64,000 nucleotides of DNA from Pseudomonadota bacterium (GTDB lineage: Bacteria; Pseudomonadota; Alphaproteobacteria; Rhizobiales; Rhizobiaceae): positions 4,031 to 68,030 of the forward strand of contig JAEWDP010000101.1 in the NCBI GenBank assembly GCA_023390055.1, read 5' to 3'. Position numbers and translations under genes: made by a program. The notes beneath the pieces were generated by a model. It worked only from the letters and a program-made list of their open reading frames with translations, ran no database searches and was not told the origin of the DNA. Shown piece by piece: positions 8,024 through 16,214 of this stretch (position 1 is the stretch's first letter; each line of letters begins with the position of its first letter).

Positions 8024-8868
8024 GCAGATGCCTTGAGACAGTCGTGCAGTACCGGCAGCGATGCGGCGATCACGCCCCGCATTTTCTTTAGCGCCGCAAT
8101 ATTCACTGCGCCGGTCCATTCATCCATGAAGAACTTCTTGAACTCTATGGCGATCGCACAGCCGTTTTTGGGGAAATTGGCATGGACGAAGCGCGTCTGT
8201 TCACCCCGTCCCTCGAAGGCAACATTTTCACGCACGTCAATCGGCTTGCCATTCCAGGAATGGGTGCGAAGGCTTTCCATGAATGGATCCAGCAAGTGGG
8301 CCCAGCGGGCACGATCCATAGAGATCGTACCAATATTGATCTGCGGCGCCTCCTTCTCGGGTGTCGGTTTTCCGTAAGGACCGTTCCGCCGATGATTGTA
8401 GCTATGAACATCGAGTAGAACGAACTGGCCAAACTCGACGGCAATACTGCTCAGCATCTGTTGCAGCATGGCATAGTAATTCGCATGAATTGCGAGCGAT
8501 CGCTGCACCACTGCGTCGTCTGGCAGATCAGTCCAGACATCGAGGCCCCACGCCTGCGCGGGCTCCAGGTAAACAGAACCTGGCGGATCACGATTGAGGT
8601 CGATTTCAAAGCGCGACCGATGAAACACCACCCGGTTGGGCACGTCGCGGATGGTGTATTCGGTGAAAGGGTCTTCTTCGCGCAGCCGCTGCGCATCATC
8701 GAGCCCCATCACGTCAGCCACTTCATCTCGCAGCCCGTGACCATTGTGGATAGCCGTACCGACCAGGGGAGAAGCAGCGCGTTCAACTGACCAGAGCGCA
8801 TCTTTTCCTAGCTTTTTCAGGGCGATGTCATCTGTCTTGTGGATGAAATTGGGAGCAGAGAAGCTCAT
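8020..8868 (-). CDS. N-formylglutamate amidohydrolase family protein
   Basis: 282 residues of the FGase family (HutG-type). Expected motifs are present: AIHNGHGLRDE near residue 39, RFEIDLNRDP near 86, LDVHSYNHRR near 152 (metal-binding His), and AIEFKKFFMDEWTG near 239 containing a catalytic-type Glu. The classical enzyme deformylates N-formylglutamate in histidine degradation, but no hut gene is nearby. It is instead the first gene of an operon with the MATCAP-like peptidase (4-bp overlap) and the ATP-grasp ligase, so it more likely hydrolyses an N-acylated glutamate or related conjugate here. The ribosome site is poor. Confidence 0.85.
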   Translation of the reverse strand: MSFSAPNFIHKTDDIALKKLGKDALWSVERAASPLVGTAIHNGHGLRDEVADVMGLDDAQRLREEDPFTEYTIRDVPNRVVFHRSRFEIDLNRDPPGSVYLEPAQAWGLDVWTDLPDDAVVQRSLAIHANYYAMLQQMLSSIAVEFGQFVLLDVHSYNHRRNGPYGKPTPEKEAPQINIGTISMDRARWAHLLDPFMESLRTHSWNGKPIDVRENVAFEGRGEQTRFVHANFPKNGCAIAIEFKKFFMDEWTGAVNIAALKKMRGVIAASLPVLHDCLKASA

Positions 8869-9250
8869 GGGGATCTGGCCTCGGCAAGTGCAATCGGTTG
8901 TGACCGAGATAACGGCCGTGCACGGGCATCAGTTCCAAGCGCTTCTTTGCGCTTGATGGGGTTCTGCAAGATCGGCAGGATCGACAGGTCAACAGTTTGA
9001 CAAGTCAAAGAGCCATGGAAGGCACCAAGAACACAGGCTAAGCAGAGAAGCTATTACTATTACACAAACCGGCTCGTGCGCATTCAAGCGCCTCGCCCGG
9101 ACAAATCCCGCTGCGGCTACGGCAATGCCAATATTAGCAAAAGGCCTGCACATGCGACGGGGATGAGCACACCGACGACGACGGGTCGCTCTTGGCGGCC
9201 TTTAGTCTCGCCCGCTCGGGCCTGCCAAGGGCGCTGTAGCAGTGGCAATT
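8869..9250. other. Leader and promoter region of the ligase-peptidase operon
   Basis: No protein gene with good support. Two structures lie upstream of the operon start: a 7-bp hairpin (CAAGCGC / GCGCTTG, 8936-8942 and 8949-8955), and a perfect 12-bp palindrome TTGACAAGTCAA at 8997-9008, with a similar half-site AGGTCAACAG just beside it. The palindrome could be a repressor operator. Confidence 0.45.
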
Positions 9251-10582
9251 CTAGCTTGCTAACCGATAAGGCATGCCAGAATCCCCCACGTATCTGGGGA
9301 AATAACCATTATTCATCAGAAGTGACTCTATGGCCTTCTCACTTACAGAGAAGTTGTTTGATGCATCCTCAAGCGCAGTTTCCGAAAAGTCACCGTCAAG
9401 AAATTCCACAAGAGAATTAATCGGGCACAGAAATTCTGCAGCAAAAGCTCTTTGAAACTTTTGCCTTGCGGTCGCAAGATCAGCGGATACAAGCCAAGAG
9501 CGAGGTTTCGTTTTAGCCGTGTGTGCATAATCTCCAATAAATCTTGCGAGTTCAAAACGCTGAGTAACGGGGTGCGTTTTTCGAGGAATGAACTTCATCA
9601 TTCTATCATTTTGTGGCCCTGCAACTGATGCTTTTGAACGTTCTTTAGGGCCCCAATCTTTAAGGCTTGCTTCTCGCAGTCCAAGAAGGCCATGCAAGGT
9701 AGCATTATCCAATGCGCCGTGAGTTGCACCAAGCCTTCTCCTTAATTCTCTTGCCGCAGACACAGCAATTTCCCACGGCTCCAGCCCGGTGTCCTGGATG
9801 GGCAAATGAAGTATATCTTCAGGCTTCCCTTCGAGGCCATCCGCTTGGATAAGCGTTTGCATCGCTTGTAGGCGGCTACCATCGATCTCTGCATAAGCAC
9901 CGGCCAGCTCGGAAAATGAACTTTCCCCAAGCTCTTCTTCCAAAGAAATCGCTTGTGTGATCAAGTCGTCCGGACACCCTTCTGGATCAAAGCCAAGCTC
10001 AGCCTCCAGACGCCGCTTTCGGTGCTCCGCGGGGTTCTTCAAATCTTCCAGTATAAAACCCCAAATTGCTGCGAGATCGGAATCTCTGCAGCCAACTTCA
10101 TAAAGCCTCGCAAGAACGTTACTAATTAGCGAGGATATCACTTCCGTAAACTGCTCTTTGGGTATGAAGTGGGCATGATCTAGACCGTTAAGGAATCTTA
10201 CAGATTCTTCCTTATTGCCTTGTGATGCTTGCGCCCATACCTGAATATTTTGACTGTCAGCGGAAAACATAATCTTGGGCCAAATAAACCCCATGTTGGC
10301 TGCAGCCATTTCATGGTTCATCCTCCAATCGTGTGAAGGCGCTTTTTTGGCTCCCGCCGGCAGTACTTCATAGTGCAATCTCCACCAAGAAGACGCAAAC
10401 CACAATGCTAAAGGGTAGAGCGAGACGTGCATATGGTCTCTAACTGTCTTCGACCAAATATCCTCGTTTTTAGTAAGGCAAAGGTTATCCAGAAAAATAC
10501 CAACTCGCGCAGTGGTTTCTCCTACTTCAATGCGGGCATCATCGTAAGAATTCCACTCATGGATGACGTGTAGTTTGGTCAT
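9251..10582 (-). CDS. ImmA/IrrE-like protein with lost zinc site
   Basis: 443 residues. The last hundred resemble the core of ImmA/IrrE metallopeptidases: RFELARFIGDY (342-352) sits where RFTLAHELGH is expected, and FQRAFAAEFLCP (376-387) matches the following E-x-x-ANxFAAELLMP helix. Both His and the Glu of HExxH are replaced, and the third ligand also appears absent, so proteolysis is unlikely. The first 330 residues are not recognised; they include a Trp-rich stretch (LYPLALWFASSWWRLHYEV). The gene overlaps a small upstream gene by 4 bp (ATGA), so the two form a unit. Base composition looks more A/T-rich than neighbouring core genes, consistent with transfer. The role is unknown; regulatory or defence-related use is possible. 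Confidence 0.6.
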   Translation of the reverse strand: MTKLHVIHEWNSYDDARIEVGETTARVGIFLDNLCLTKNEDIWSKTVRDHMHVSLYPLALWFASSWWRLHYEVLPAGAKKAPSHDWRMNHEMAAANMGFIWPKIMFSADSQNIQVWAQASQGNKEESVRFLNGLDHAHFIPKEQFTEVISSLISNVLARLYEVGCRDSDLAAIWGFILEDLKNPAEHRKRRLEAELGFDPEGCPDDLITQAISLEEELGESSFSELAGAYAEIDGSRLQAMQTLIQADGLEGKPEDILHLPIQDTGLEPWEIAVSAARELRRRLGATHGALDNATLHGLLGLREASLKDWGPKERSKASVAGPQNDRMMKFIPRKTHPVTQRFELARFIGDYAHTAKTKPRSWLVSADLATARQKFQRAFAAEFLCPINSLVEFLDGDFSETALEDASNNFSVSEKAIESLLMNNGYFPRYVGDSGMPYRLAS

Positions 10583-10821
10583 TTTCCGTTCCAGAATTTC
10601 GTCACTGCTGCCGCCATTGGATCTTCCGGCGGAATTGGGTATCCGTGATAGCTACCCTCTCCATCTCTTTGAGCCTCCAAAGGAATTCCATCGTCAGTTA
10701 CGGCCCAGACAATGGTCGGCCACCCCCCAATGGACTGTTCGCTTATAGCGCCACGCTTGAGCCCATCACGAAGGTATCGCAGGGCATCACTGCGCTTGAA
10801 AATTGACGCTCCATCGCACAA
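10579..10821 (-). CDS. Small conserved-looking protein, 5' end disrupted by a stop codon
   Basis: From the TTG at 10821 the product is 80 residues, ending GYPIPPEDPMAAAVTKFWNGK and overlapping the next gene by ATGA. The same frame stays open and protein-like upstream to 10989, including VVIYTGNPEHKRNPGDFGL and TPPAQPRRGKTLCD, so the real protein is probably about 140 residues. Just beyond, an ATG at 10998 is followed by one Lys codon and then TGA (10992-10990), where TGG would give an uninterrupted start. No standard start codon lies between this stop and the TTG, only a rare ATT. The gene is therefore either freshly inactivated, started from a non-standard codon, or truncated. Function is not recognised. 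Confidence 0.5.
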   Translation of the reverse strand: MCDGASIFKRSDALRYLRDGLKRGAISEQSIGGWPTIVWAVTDDGIPLEAQRDGEGSYHGYPIPPEDPMAAAVTKFWNGK

Positions 10822-10998
10822 GGTTTTGCCTCTACGGGGCTGAGCCGGAGGCGTAAGACCGAAATCACCCGGATTGCGTTTGTGCTCTGGGTTCCCCGTA
10901 TAGATGACAACCTTCGCAAGTTCATCCCGCCTGTCCGCCGGAACGCTGTCTGCGACAGCAATACGCCTCTTGGGGTTGAATTTCTGGTATCATTTCAT

Positions 10999-11441
10999 GC
11001 AAAGGTTTCTTTGAGTGCGACGTAAACTGAAGTGTTGTACGCGAGAAAACTGAGTAGGTCGATACCGCGACTTCTCGGTAACCTACCGGCTGCAATACGA
11101 CCTTTTAGGTCTCGATATCCCATTCAGATTGTAGACCCCCATTATGCAGCCATTCTCCCTCACCGGGGGTACTGACGGTCTGGAGTGTCGAAACTTACCG
11201 CCAGCAACCTGGTATACATCGCGGCCCTCAGAGAACCCTGTCCCGAAGGAAAGGCTACCGGCATCCATGAGGACATGGCAAGCCCGTATCAGCCAGCCAC
11301 ATTTGGCTGCCCGACGGACAAGGCAGAACGCAACAAAAGCTGGGCCGCCGTCCGGGTCTGAAATGCCAAAAACCGCGCCATCCGTGAAATGACGCGGTTT
11401 TCGATATCGATCTGATCAAGCCCCGTTCTAAGGGCTTGCCA
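10999..11441. other. Intergenic, 440 bp, with the rpsD terminator
   Basis: No convincing gene. A plus-strand stretch ending at about 11360 (ending KAERNKSWAAVRV before TGA) has some protein-like character but no recognisable start or family. The right part holds the terminator of rpsD. Confidence 0.5.
11368..11401 (-). terminator. Rho-independent terminator of rpsD
   Basis: 9-bp stem AAAACCGCG (11369-11377) / CGCGGTTTT (11393-11401) with a 15-nt loop, lying 41 bp past the rpsD stop on the minus strand. The 3' arm ends in U residues, as expected for an intrinsic terminator. Confidence 0.75.
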
Positions 11442-12059
11442 TTAACGCGAGTAGTATTCGACGACCAGGTTCGGTTCCATGATGACCGCATAGGGAACAT
11501 CGGACAGCATCGGAACACGAACGTAGGTAGCGACCATCTTGTTGTGGTCGGCATCGATGTAGTCCGGAACGTCACGCTCTGCGAGCTGGACAGCTTCCAG
11601 GACGGAAACAAGCTGCTTTGACTTCTGGCGAACTTCGATCACATCACCCGGCTTGCAACGATAGGAACCGACATTCACGCGAACGCCGTTCACGCTGATG
11701 TGGCCATGGTTGATGAACTGGCGGGCAGCAAAGACCGTTGGTACGAACTTTGCGCGATAGACGATCGCGTCAAGACGTGATTCGAGCAGGCCGATCAGGT
11801 TCTCCCCGGCATCACCCTTGCGACGGTTTGCTTCGTCGTAGGTAGCGCGGAACTGCTTTTCACGGATATCACCGTAGTAGCCCTTCAGCTTCTGCTTGGC
11901 ACGCAGCTGCACGCCGAAGTCGGAAAGCTTGCCCTTGCGGCGCTGACCGTGCTGGCCGGGGCCATATTCGCGACGGTTGACCGGGGATTTCGGACGACCC
12001 CAGATGTTTTCGCCCATACGGCGGTCAAGTTTGTATTTAGACGACGCGCGCTTGGTCAT
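11442..12059 (-). CDS. rpsD: 30S ribosomal protein S4
   Basis: 205 residues, full length for alphaproteobacterial S4. The N-terminal S4 domain begins MTKRASSKYKLDRRMGENIWGRP, and the S4 RNA-binding domain follows at about residue 94 (SRLDAIVYRAKFVPTVFAARQFINHGHISVNG). S4 binds 16S rRNA early in 30S assembly and in many bacteria represses translation of its own operon. It stands alone here with AAGGA before the ATG, a structured leader and a strong terminator, so it appears to be monocistronic, as usual in rhizobia. Confidence 0.98.
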   Translation of the reverse strand: MTKRASSKYKLDRRMGENIWGRPKSPVNRREYGPGQHGQRRKGKLSDFGVQLRAKQKLKGYYGDIREKQFRATYDEANRRKGDAGENLIGLLESRLDAIVYRAKFVPTVFAARQFINHGHISVNGVRVNVGSYRCKPGDVIEVRQKSKQLVSVLEAVQLAERDVPDYIDADHNKMVATYVRVPMLSDVPYAVIMEPNLVVEYYSR

Positions 12060-12194
12060 CGTATTTCCTTCTCAAGGTGTTAGATCGGTTTCTTAAAAAA
12101 CCGGATCAAGGAAACACGCCCTCCTCTGAACCCCCGACTGGGAGCCCTGACAGGTTTCTCTCGAAAGCGTCCGGAGAAAACCACGGGACATGTC
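12060..12194 (-). promoter_or_regulatory. Structured leader of rpsD
   Basis: Between the upstream terminator and the rpsD start, the minus strand can form a CGGTTT / AAACCG hairpin (12086-12091 and 12098-12103) about 27 nt before the ATG, and a longer imperfect hairpin of the GGTTTTCTC / GAGAGAAACC type around 12150-12182. S4 is an autoregulator in other bacteria, so this leader is a candidate S4-binding or attenuation region. That is inference from position and pairing only. Confidence 0.35.
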
Positions 12195-12224
12195 AATTAA
12201 AACACCGGGCGTCGCCACCCGGTG
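12195..12224 (-). terminator. Hairpin with U tract downstream of the HerA-like gene
   Basis: CACCGGG (12203-12209) and CCCGGTG (12218-12224) form a 7-bp stem with an 8-nt loop; on the minus strand it is followed by TTTTAATT. It lies about 310 bp past the HerA-like stop and upstream of rpsD, so it would insulate rpsD from that gene. The 12225-12535 stretch holds no other visible element. Confidence 0.6.
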
Positions 12225-12535
12225 CTGGGCGGGTCTTTAGGCGTGTATGAATGCAATGTCAACTGCCGCAGCAGTTTGAAAACGGTCAATCGAACGAGCG
12301 CGACGGCAAGTCGCTTGAGTAACTGTTCACAAAGGAGAAGACCGAAGCGGTCCCCTTACCACGCATGGACCGCCCATTGAACAACTGTTCTCGCATTTCC
12401 AGGGTGAGAAACCCAAATTGCAAGGATGATACCGGGAAGTAGAGCTTCGCAACTGACCGAGCTCATCAATGCCAGCCCGCCATCGCTCCCTTGCTGCCGG
12501 ACCAGATCGTTAAACGCCGCGACAACAGCAACGCC

Positions 12536-14050
12536 CTATTCTGCTGCCACTTTTGCTTCCTCAATATCCGGCGCATCGGGATTGCCGGGCGCCGTCTCCA
12601 CGTCGAGTTCCGGAAACGCGACAATTCGCTTGCCCGAGAAATCCGTATGGACGACGATCAGCCCCTGTTCTTCGAAATAGCCAAGCAGGCGACGCGCACG
12701 GCGCGCCGAATGCGTCCCGTATGCCTTGGCGATCTGCGCATCGGACGGACAGGGATCGGCTGCAATCGCGGCCTTGGCCGTCAAGAGGAAGACGCCCTGC
12801 AGATCATCAGAGACACGCGTCGAGAGAGATAGCGCGCTCGCCCAGGCCTCGCTGGTGGCAATTTCGGGGCTCACCCCTGCCCTTGCAACCGCCGCACGCC
12901 TGCGAAAGTCGGAAAGCGACATCGGCGATCCCGGCAACCGTCGCATCCGTGCGCGAACAAGAAACTCCTGGTAGAGGACGGCATCCGTCCGATAGGCAGA
13001 CTGCGGATCGTCGAGGATCTCGGACAAGACCGCCAGAAGCCTCTCCTCGCGTTCCTCTTCACTCAATTCAGGTTGCGGGGTGCGCGGTTCCTGTGTCGGC
13101 TGCGTCGCAGCAGGTGCCGAACGTGAAAGTTCCGCAAGGATATCCGTGGTCGGTCTGGGCTGCGTTGGGGCGCGGCGGACGATCGGCCGTGTGAATTCGT
13201 CCGGATCGGGCGTGAAGATCAGATCTTCGACATCTTGTGGCGCATCAGGAAGCGGCATCAGCTTCGGGCTTGATGAGCGGGCCGATGTTTCGACCTGGCC
13301 GATAACGATTGGCAATGGTCGCCGCGACAGTGCTGGACCGAGCGCCACGAAATTTCCGCGTTTGAGATCGCGAAACATCTCCGCCTGTCGCCTGTCCATG
13401 CCGAGAAGATCGGCTGCACGCGCCATGTCGATGTCGAGAAATGTCCGTCCCATCAAGAAATTTGAGGCTTCTGCGGCAACGTTCTTGGCCAGCTTTGCCA
13501 GCCGCTGCGTCGCGATCACGCCAGCCAGTCCGCGCTTGCGGCCACGGCACATCAGGTTTGTCATGGCGCCGAGAGACATCTTGCGGGCGTCTTCCGAGAC
13601 GTCGCCGCCGGCAGACGGGGCAAACATCTGGGCTTCGTCCACGACAACCAGAACAGGATACCAATAGTCACGGTCGGCATCGAACATGCCGTTCATGAAC
13701 GCTGCCGCAGCACGCATCTGCTCTTCGAGGTCCAGCCCCTCCAATGTCAGGACACAGGACACCCGATGCTGTCGGATCCGGTTTGCAATGCCGATGAGTT
13801 CGGCCTCCGTACGCTCTCCATCCACCACCACATGGCCATAACGGTCGGCAAGCGTGACGAAATCGCCTTCCGGATCAATGACGACCTGCTGCACCCATTG
13901 AGCCGATTGCTCGAGCAACCGTCGCAACAGGTGGGATTTGCCGGACCCCGAATTCCCCTGAACAAGAAGGCGCGTGGCCAAGAGCTCCTCGATATCGAGC
14001 TTGGCCGGAGCGCCTCCGGACACGGTCCCCATATCGATACCGACCTGCAC
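12536..14050 (-). CDS. HerA-like ATP-binding protein
   Basis: 504 residues. Walker A is GNSGSGKSH at about residues 32-40, preceded by LLATRLLVQ. Walker B is VLVVVDEAQMF near residue 135, and an arginine-finger-like RGRKRGLAGVIATQR follows, the layout of the HerA/FtsK/VirB4 ATPase group (DUF87-like). From about residue 270 to 340 there is a Pro/Thr-rich linker, then a helical C-terminal region with a winged-helix-like end (AKAYGTHSARRARRLLGYFEEQGLIVVH). HerA relatives pump DNA or move proteins; no NurA nuclease partner is adjacent. The start is taken as GTG 14050; ATG 14032 is an alternative. Confidence 0.8.
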   Translation of the reverse strand: MQVGIDMGTVSGGAPAKLDIEELLATRLLVQGNSGSGKSHLLRRLLEQSAQWVQQVVIDPEGDFVTLADRYGHVVVDGERTEAELIGIANRIRQHRVSCVLTLEGLDLEEQMRAAAAFMNGMFDADRDYWYPVLVVVDEAQMFAPSAGGDVSEDARKMSLGAMTNLMCRGRKRGLAGVIATQRLAKLAKNVAAEASNFLMGRTFLDIDMARAADLLGMDRRQAEMFRDLKRGNFVALGPALSRRPLPIVIGQVETSARSSSPKLMPLPDAPQDVEDLIFTPDPDEFTRPIVRRAPTQPRPTTDILAELSRSAPAATQPTQEPRTPQPELSEEEREERLLAVLSEILDDPQSAYRTDAVLYQEFLVRARMRRLPGSPMSLSDFRRRAAVARAGVSPEIATSEAWASALSLSTRVSDDLQGVFLLTAKAAIAADPCPSDAQIAKAYGTHSARRARRLLGYFEEQGLIVVHTDFSGKRIVAFPELDVETAPGNPDAPDIEEAKVAAE

Positions 14051-14416
14051 TGTACTAACCCCGTATTCTCTGATCTTTAGATGGTGACGCGACGTGCGCC
14101 CCGACCTGCCTTAGCAGCTTTATGGATTCGTTGCGCCCTGTCAGCCCCAAAATGCACAGTCTTTCCGTCTCAGGCAGAAGCGACACCGAAAGGGCCGATC
14201 GACACCACGCGCATTGGACGGTTCACCGCCAGGCCTTCTTACCACTATCACAGCAAGGCTTGCATATCGTCATCACCGCCGACAGGCACGTAGTTGATGT
14301 GTCTTCGACCGGCCGACGCCGAACATCCCCCATCCTGCCTCATGCGAGGCAGAACGGCGGGACTTTTCGACAATCATGCTTATGGGATTTCATGGAACAA
14401 GAAAGCTCCACGAGGA
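14051..14416. other. Intergenic, 365 bp, nothing recognised
   Basis: Upstream region of the HerA-like gene on the minus strand. Open frames here are short and lack protein character; no repeat or hairpin of note was seen. Confidence 0.5.
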
Positions 14417-14689
14417 TCAGTGAAGGTGGCGCCCGACAACATCGTCACCTGCCACGCAGTAGTTGATGCCGAGTTGCAAGAGAAGCTCGGCCGAATAAAG
14501 GCCCTCGGCGGTCTCATTGCTGTTTAACCCTCTGATGGCGGTCGCCAGGTTGATATGGTTGGATGCCGAGAGGGTATCACCTATGTCCAGGGCTTCATCG
14601 GCCTTGTGTTCAAGTGCATCAGCGACGGTCTCAAACAGGTCGAAGCGCTCTCGCGTACTCATCTCGAGAAGGGTCTTGCCGGTTTCCAT
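14417..14689 (-). CDS. Hypothetical 90-aa helical protein
   Basis: The start at 14689 is chosen because AAGGAG lies 7 nt upstream; a longer frame to 14749 adds a basic stretch without such a site. The product begins METGKTLLEMSTRERFDLFETVADALEH and is acidic and helical, with no signal peptide or membrane segment. I do not recognise the family. It is a single gene on the minus strand with noncoding DNA on both sides. Confidence 0.55.
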   Translation of the reverse strand: METGKTLLEMSTRERFDLFETVADALEHKADEALDIGDTLSASNHINLATAIRGLNSNETAEGLYSAELLLQLGINYCVAGDDVVGRHLH

Positions 14690-15162
14690 GTCACGTCTCC
14701 TTGTTGTTGCTGTTCTTCGGAGGGCCAACGTCTTGATGGTGATTGACAAACTGAGATCGAAGTCGATCTGTCGGTTGCATTCAGCAATACGGCACTCATT
14801 GAGGAGTTCCGTAAGGCCAGCGGCATTATTTGTTACGTCAAATGGTAGTGAACCTGATCAAGCGCAAGGCAGCGCTCAAATCTCGCGCACCACCTCAGTA
14901 TATCTGAAATAGAATTGCCGGCCGTCATTTCAACCCGAACCGGCGACACCTGACGCGCACGCACAGAGATCCGGTCACCCCAGATTTGCGGTACCAGTGG
15001 GTTCATCATCCCGGCCTTTGGCAGGCATGCAAGTGGGGTACCAGTCGGTAATCGGCCAGGGTACGCACGGCGGATGATACAGTGTAAGCAAAACAACAAT
15101 TCTCTTGATTGTTACGCCATCCGGTCTATCTTTTTTCTCTAACGCAGCAGGAGACGTGACGC
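14690..15162. other. Intergenic, 470 bp, nothing recognised
   Basis: Divergent spacer between a minus-strand hypothetical and the BA14K-like gene. A minus-strand open frame (14833-15099) has no recognisable family and no good ribosome site, so it is not called. Confidence 0.5.
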
Positions 15163-15693
15163 GTGAGAGAGAGCAAGTTCGGATTTTTTGCTGGAATGAA
15201 AATAGGCCTGTTGAGCCTGGGACTGGTCGCGGGTGGTTTCAGCCCGGCTGTATCCGCACCAAGCTTGGGATTGGCTCCCGGGGTATCGGATACTGGGATT
15301 GTTCAGTTCGTTCAATCGAACCGCCATAGACCACGGCCGCCGCAAGCTCAGCGCCCAAGGCCAAGGCCACCGCATGCCCAGCGGCCACGGCCAAGACCGC
15401 CACAGGCGCGTCCATCAAGGCCTGGACATTGGAACGGGCACCGCGGCTCGCGGACCTATCGTAGCGGCTGGCGCCGCCACAGCGATGGCTGGTGGTACCC
15501 GCTGGCCGCATTCACGGCCGGTGCAATAATCGGGGGAGCGGTTACTCAGCCAAGACCGGCAAGCCCAGCCTGGCGTCATAATGACGCTCATCTGCGCTGG
15601 TGCCATGATCGGTTCCGTTCCTTCCGGGCATCGGACAATACCTTCCAGCCCTATAATGGCCCTCGTCGTCAGTGCATTTCGCCATATCTTTGA
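15163..15693 (+). CDS. BA14K-like secreted protein with Arg-Pro repeats
   Basis: 176 residues from GTG 15163 (an ATG at 15196 would give a shorter, still signal-bearing product). Residues 12-32 form a signal peptide ending in an A-x-A-like site (SPAVSA). Residues 54-90 are a tandem repeat of the type AQRPRPRPP, visible also as near-identical DNA repeats. A hydrophobic segment (WWYPLAAFTAGAIIGGAV) follows. The C-terminus HLRWCHDRFRSFRASDNTF, then a YNGPRRQC segment, is the BA14K motif, known from Brucella as an immunoreactive lectin-like surface protein and common in rhizobia. It probably sits in the periplasm or envelope. Confidence 0.85.
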   Translation: MRESKFGFFAGMKIGLLSLGLVAGGFSPAVSAPSLGLAPGVSDTGIVQFVQSNRHRPRPPQAQRPRPRPPHAQRPRPRPPQARPSRPGHWNGHRGSRTYRSGWRRHSDGWWYPLAAFTAGAIIGGAVTQPRPASPAWRHNDAHLRWCHDRFRSFRASDNTFQPYNGPRRQCISPYL

Positions 15694-15892
15694 TGGGATA
15701 GGCGAAGCGGCACAAGCGCTGGGTCTGTCGCTTACCACGCTCGACGCCATTACCTATGCCGCGTTTCCACCCACGACGAGAAGGATGTTCTGAGGAACAT
15801 CAGCTTGTTCCCTGCCCGACTTTATGGCTCACGTTCGGGCCGGAACCAGCAACTGCTGGAAAGTGTAAAGCCAGCCACGGAGGAAATCACCC

Positions 15893-16015
15893 ATGTTGAT
15901 CGCGCTCGATCCGAACAACGCGCAGACGACCTATTTTGCACGTGCATCGGATGTGGCGCGGGCTGCGTGGAACCGGGATGGACAAATGGCAGCGGTAGTA
16001 CGCGGCACAGCGTGA
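15893..16015 (+). pseudogene. N-terminal fragment of an IS200/IS605-type tnpB
   Basis: A 40-codon frame preceded by GGAGG reads MLIALDPNNAQTTYFARASD, then VARAAWN, and stops. This is the start of TnpB/OrfB-type proteins (normally followed by about 350 more residues). The rest is absent here; another tnpB-like piece in the same orientation lies about 1 kb downstream. The surrounding 15694-16214 stretch holds no other gene. Confidence 0.6.
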
Positions 16016-16214
16016 CGACCGGCCTTCCTGAAGAACTTCGTACTACTGCCAGCTTTGTTGCGCTCATGGAGCGCGATCGCACGCGCAATCTGCCTTTCAA
16101 AGTTCCGCCGGTCCATCGTAGCGGGCTTGAGAATAGTCACAGAGTGATGCCCGTACTGTCGTCATAGTCCCGTCTACAGGAAGCTGTAGCTGACCTATTT
16201 TTGATCTAACAGCA

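Noticed and set aside
8020..8119. Extended N-terminus of the MATCAP-like gene
   Set aside because: The extension lies inside the amidohydrolase coding region; the ATG at 8023 with ATGA overlap is far better.
9117..9248. 43-codon hydrophobic minus-strand frame right after the zinc-less ImmA-like gene
   Set aside because: It would start at a TTG without a ribosome site, and the hydrophobic stretch could be chance in GC-rich DNA.
12186..12196. TTGACA on the minus strand as the rpsD promoter -35 box
   Set aside because: No -10 box is found at the proper distance; the match overlaps the U tract of the hairpin.
15340..15420. Tandem GC-rich repeats resembling a short CRISPR-like array
   Set aside because: They lie within the BA14K-like coding sequence and encode Arg-Pro repeats; no spacers or cas genes are present.
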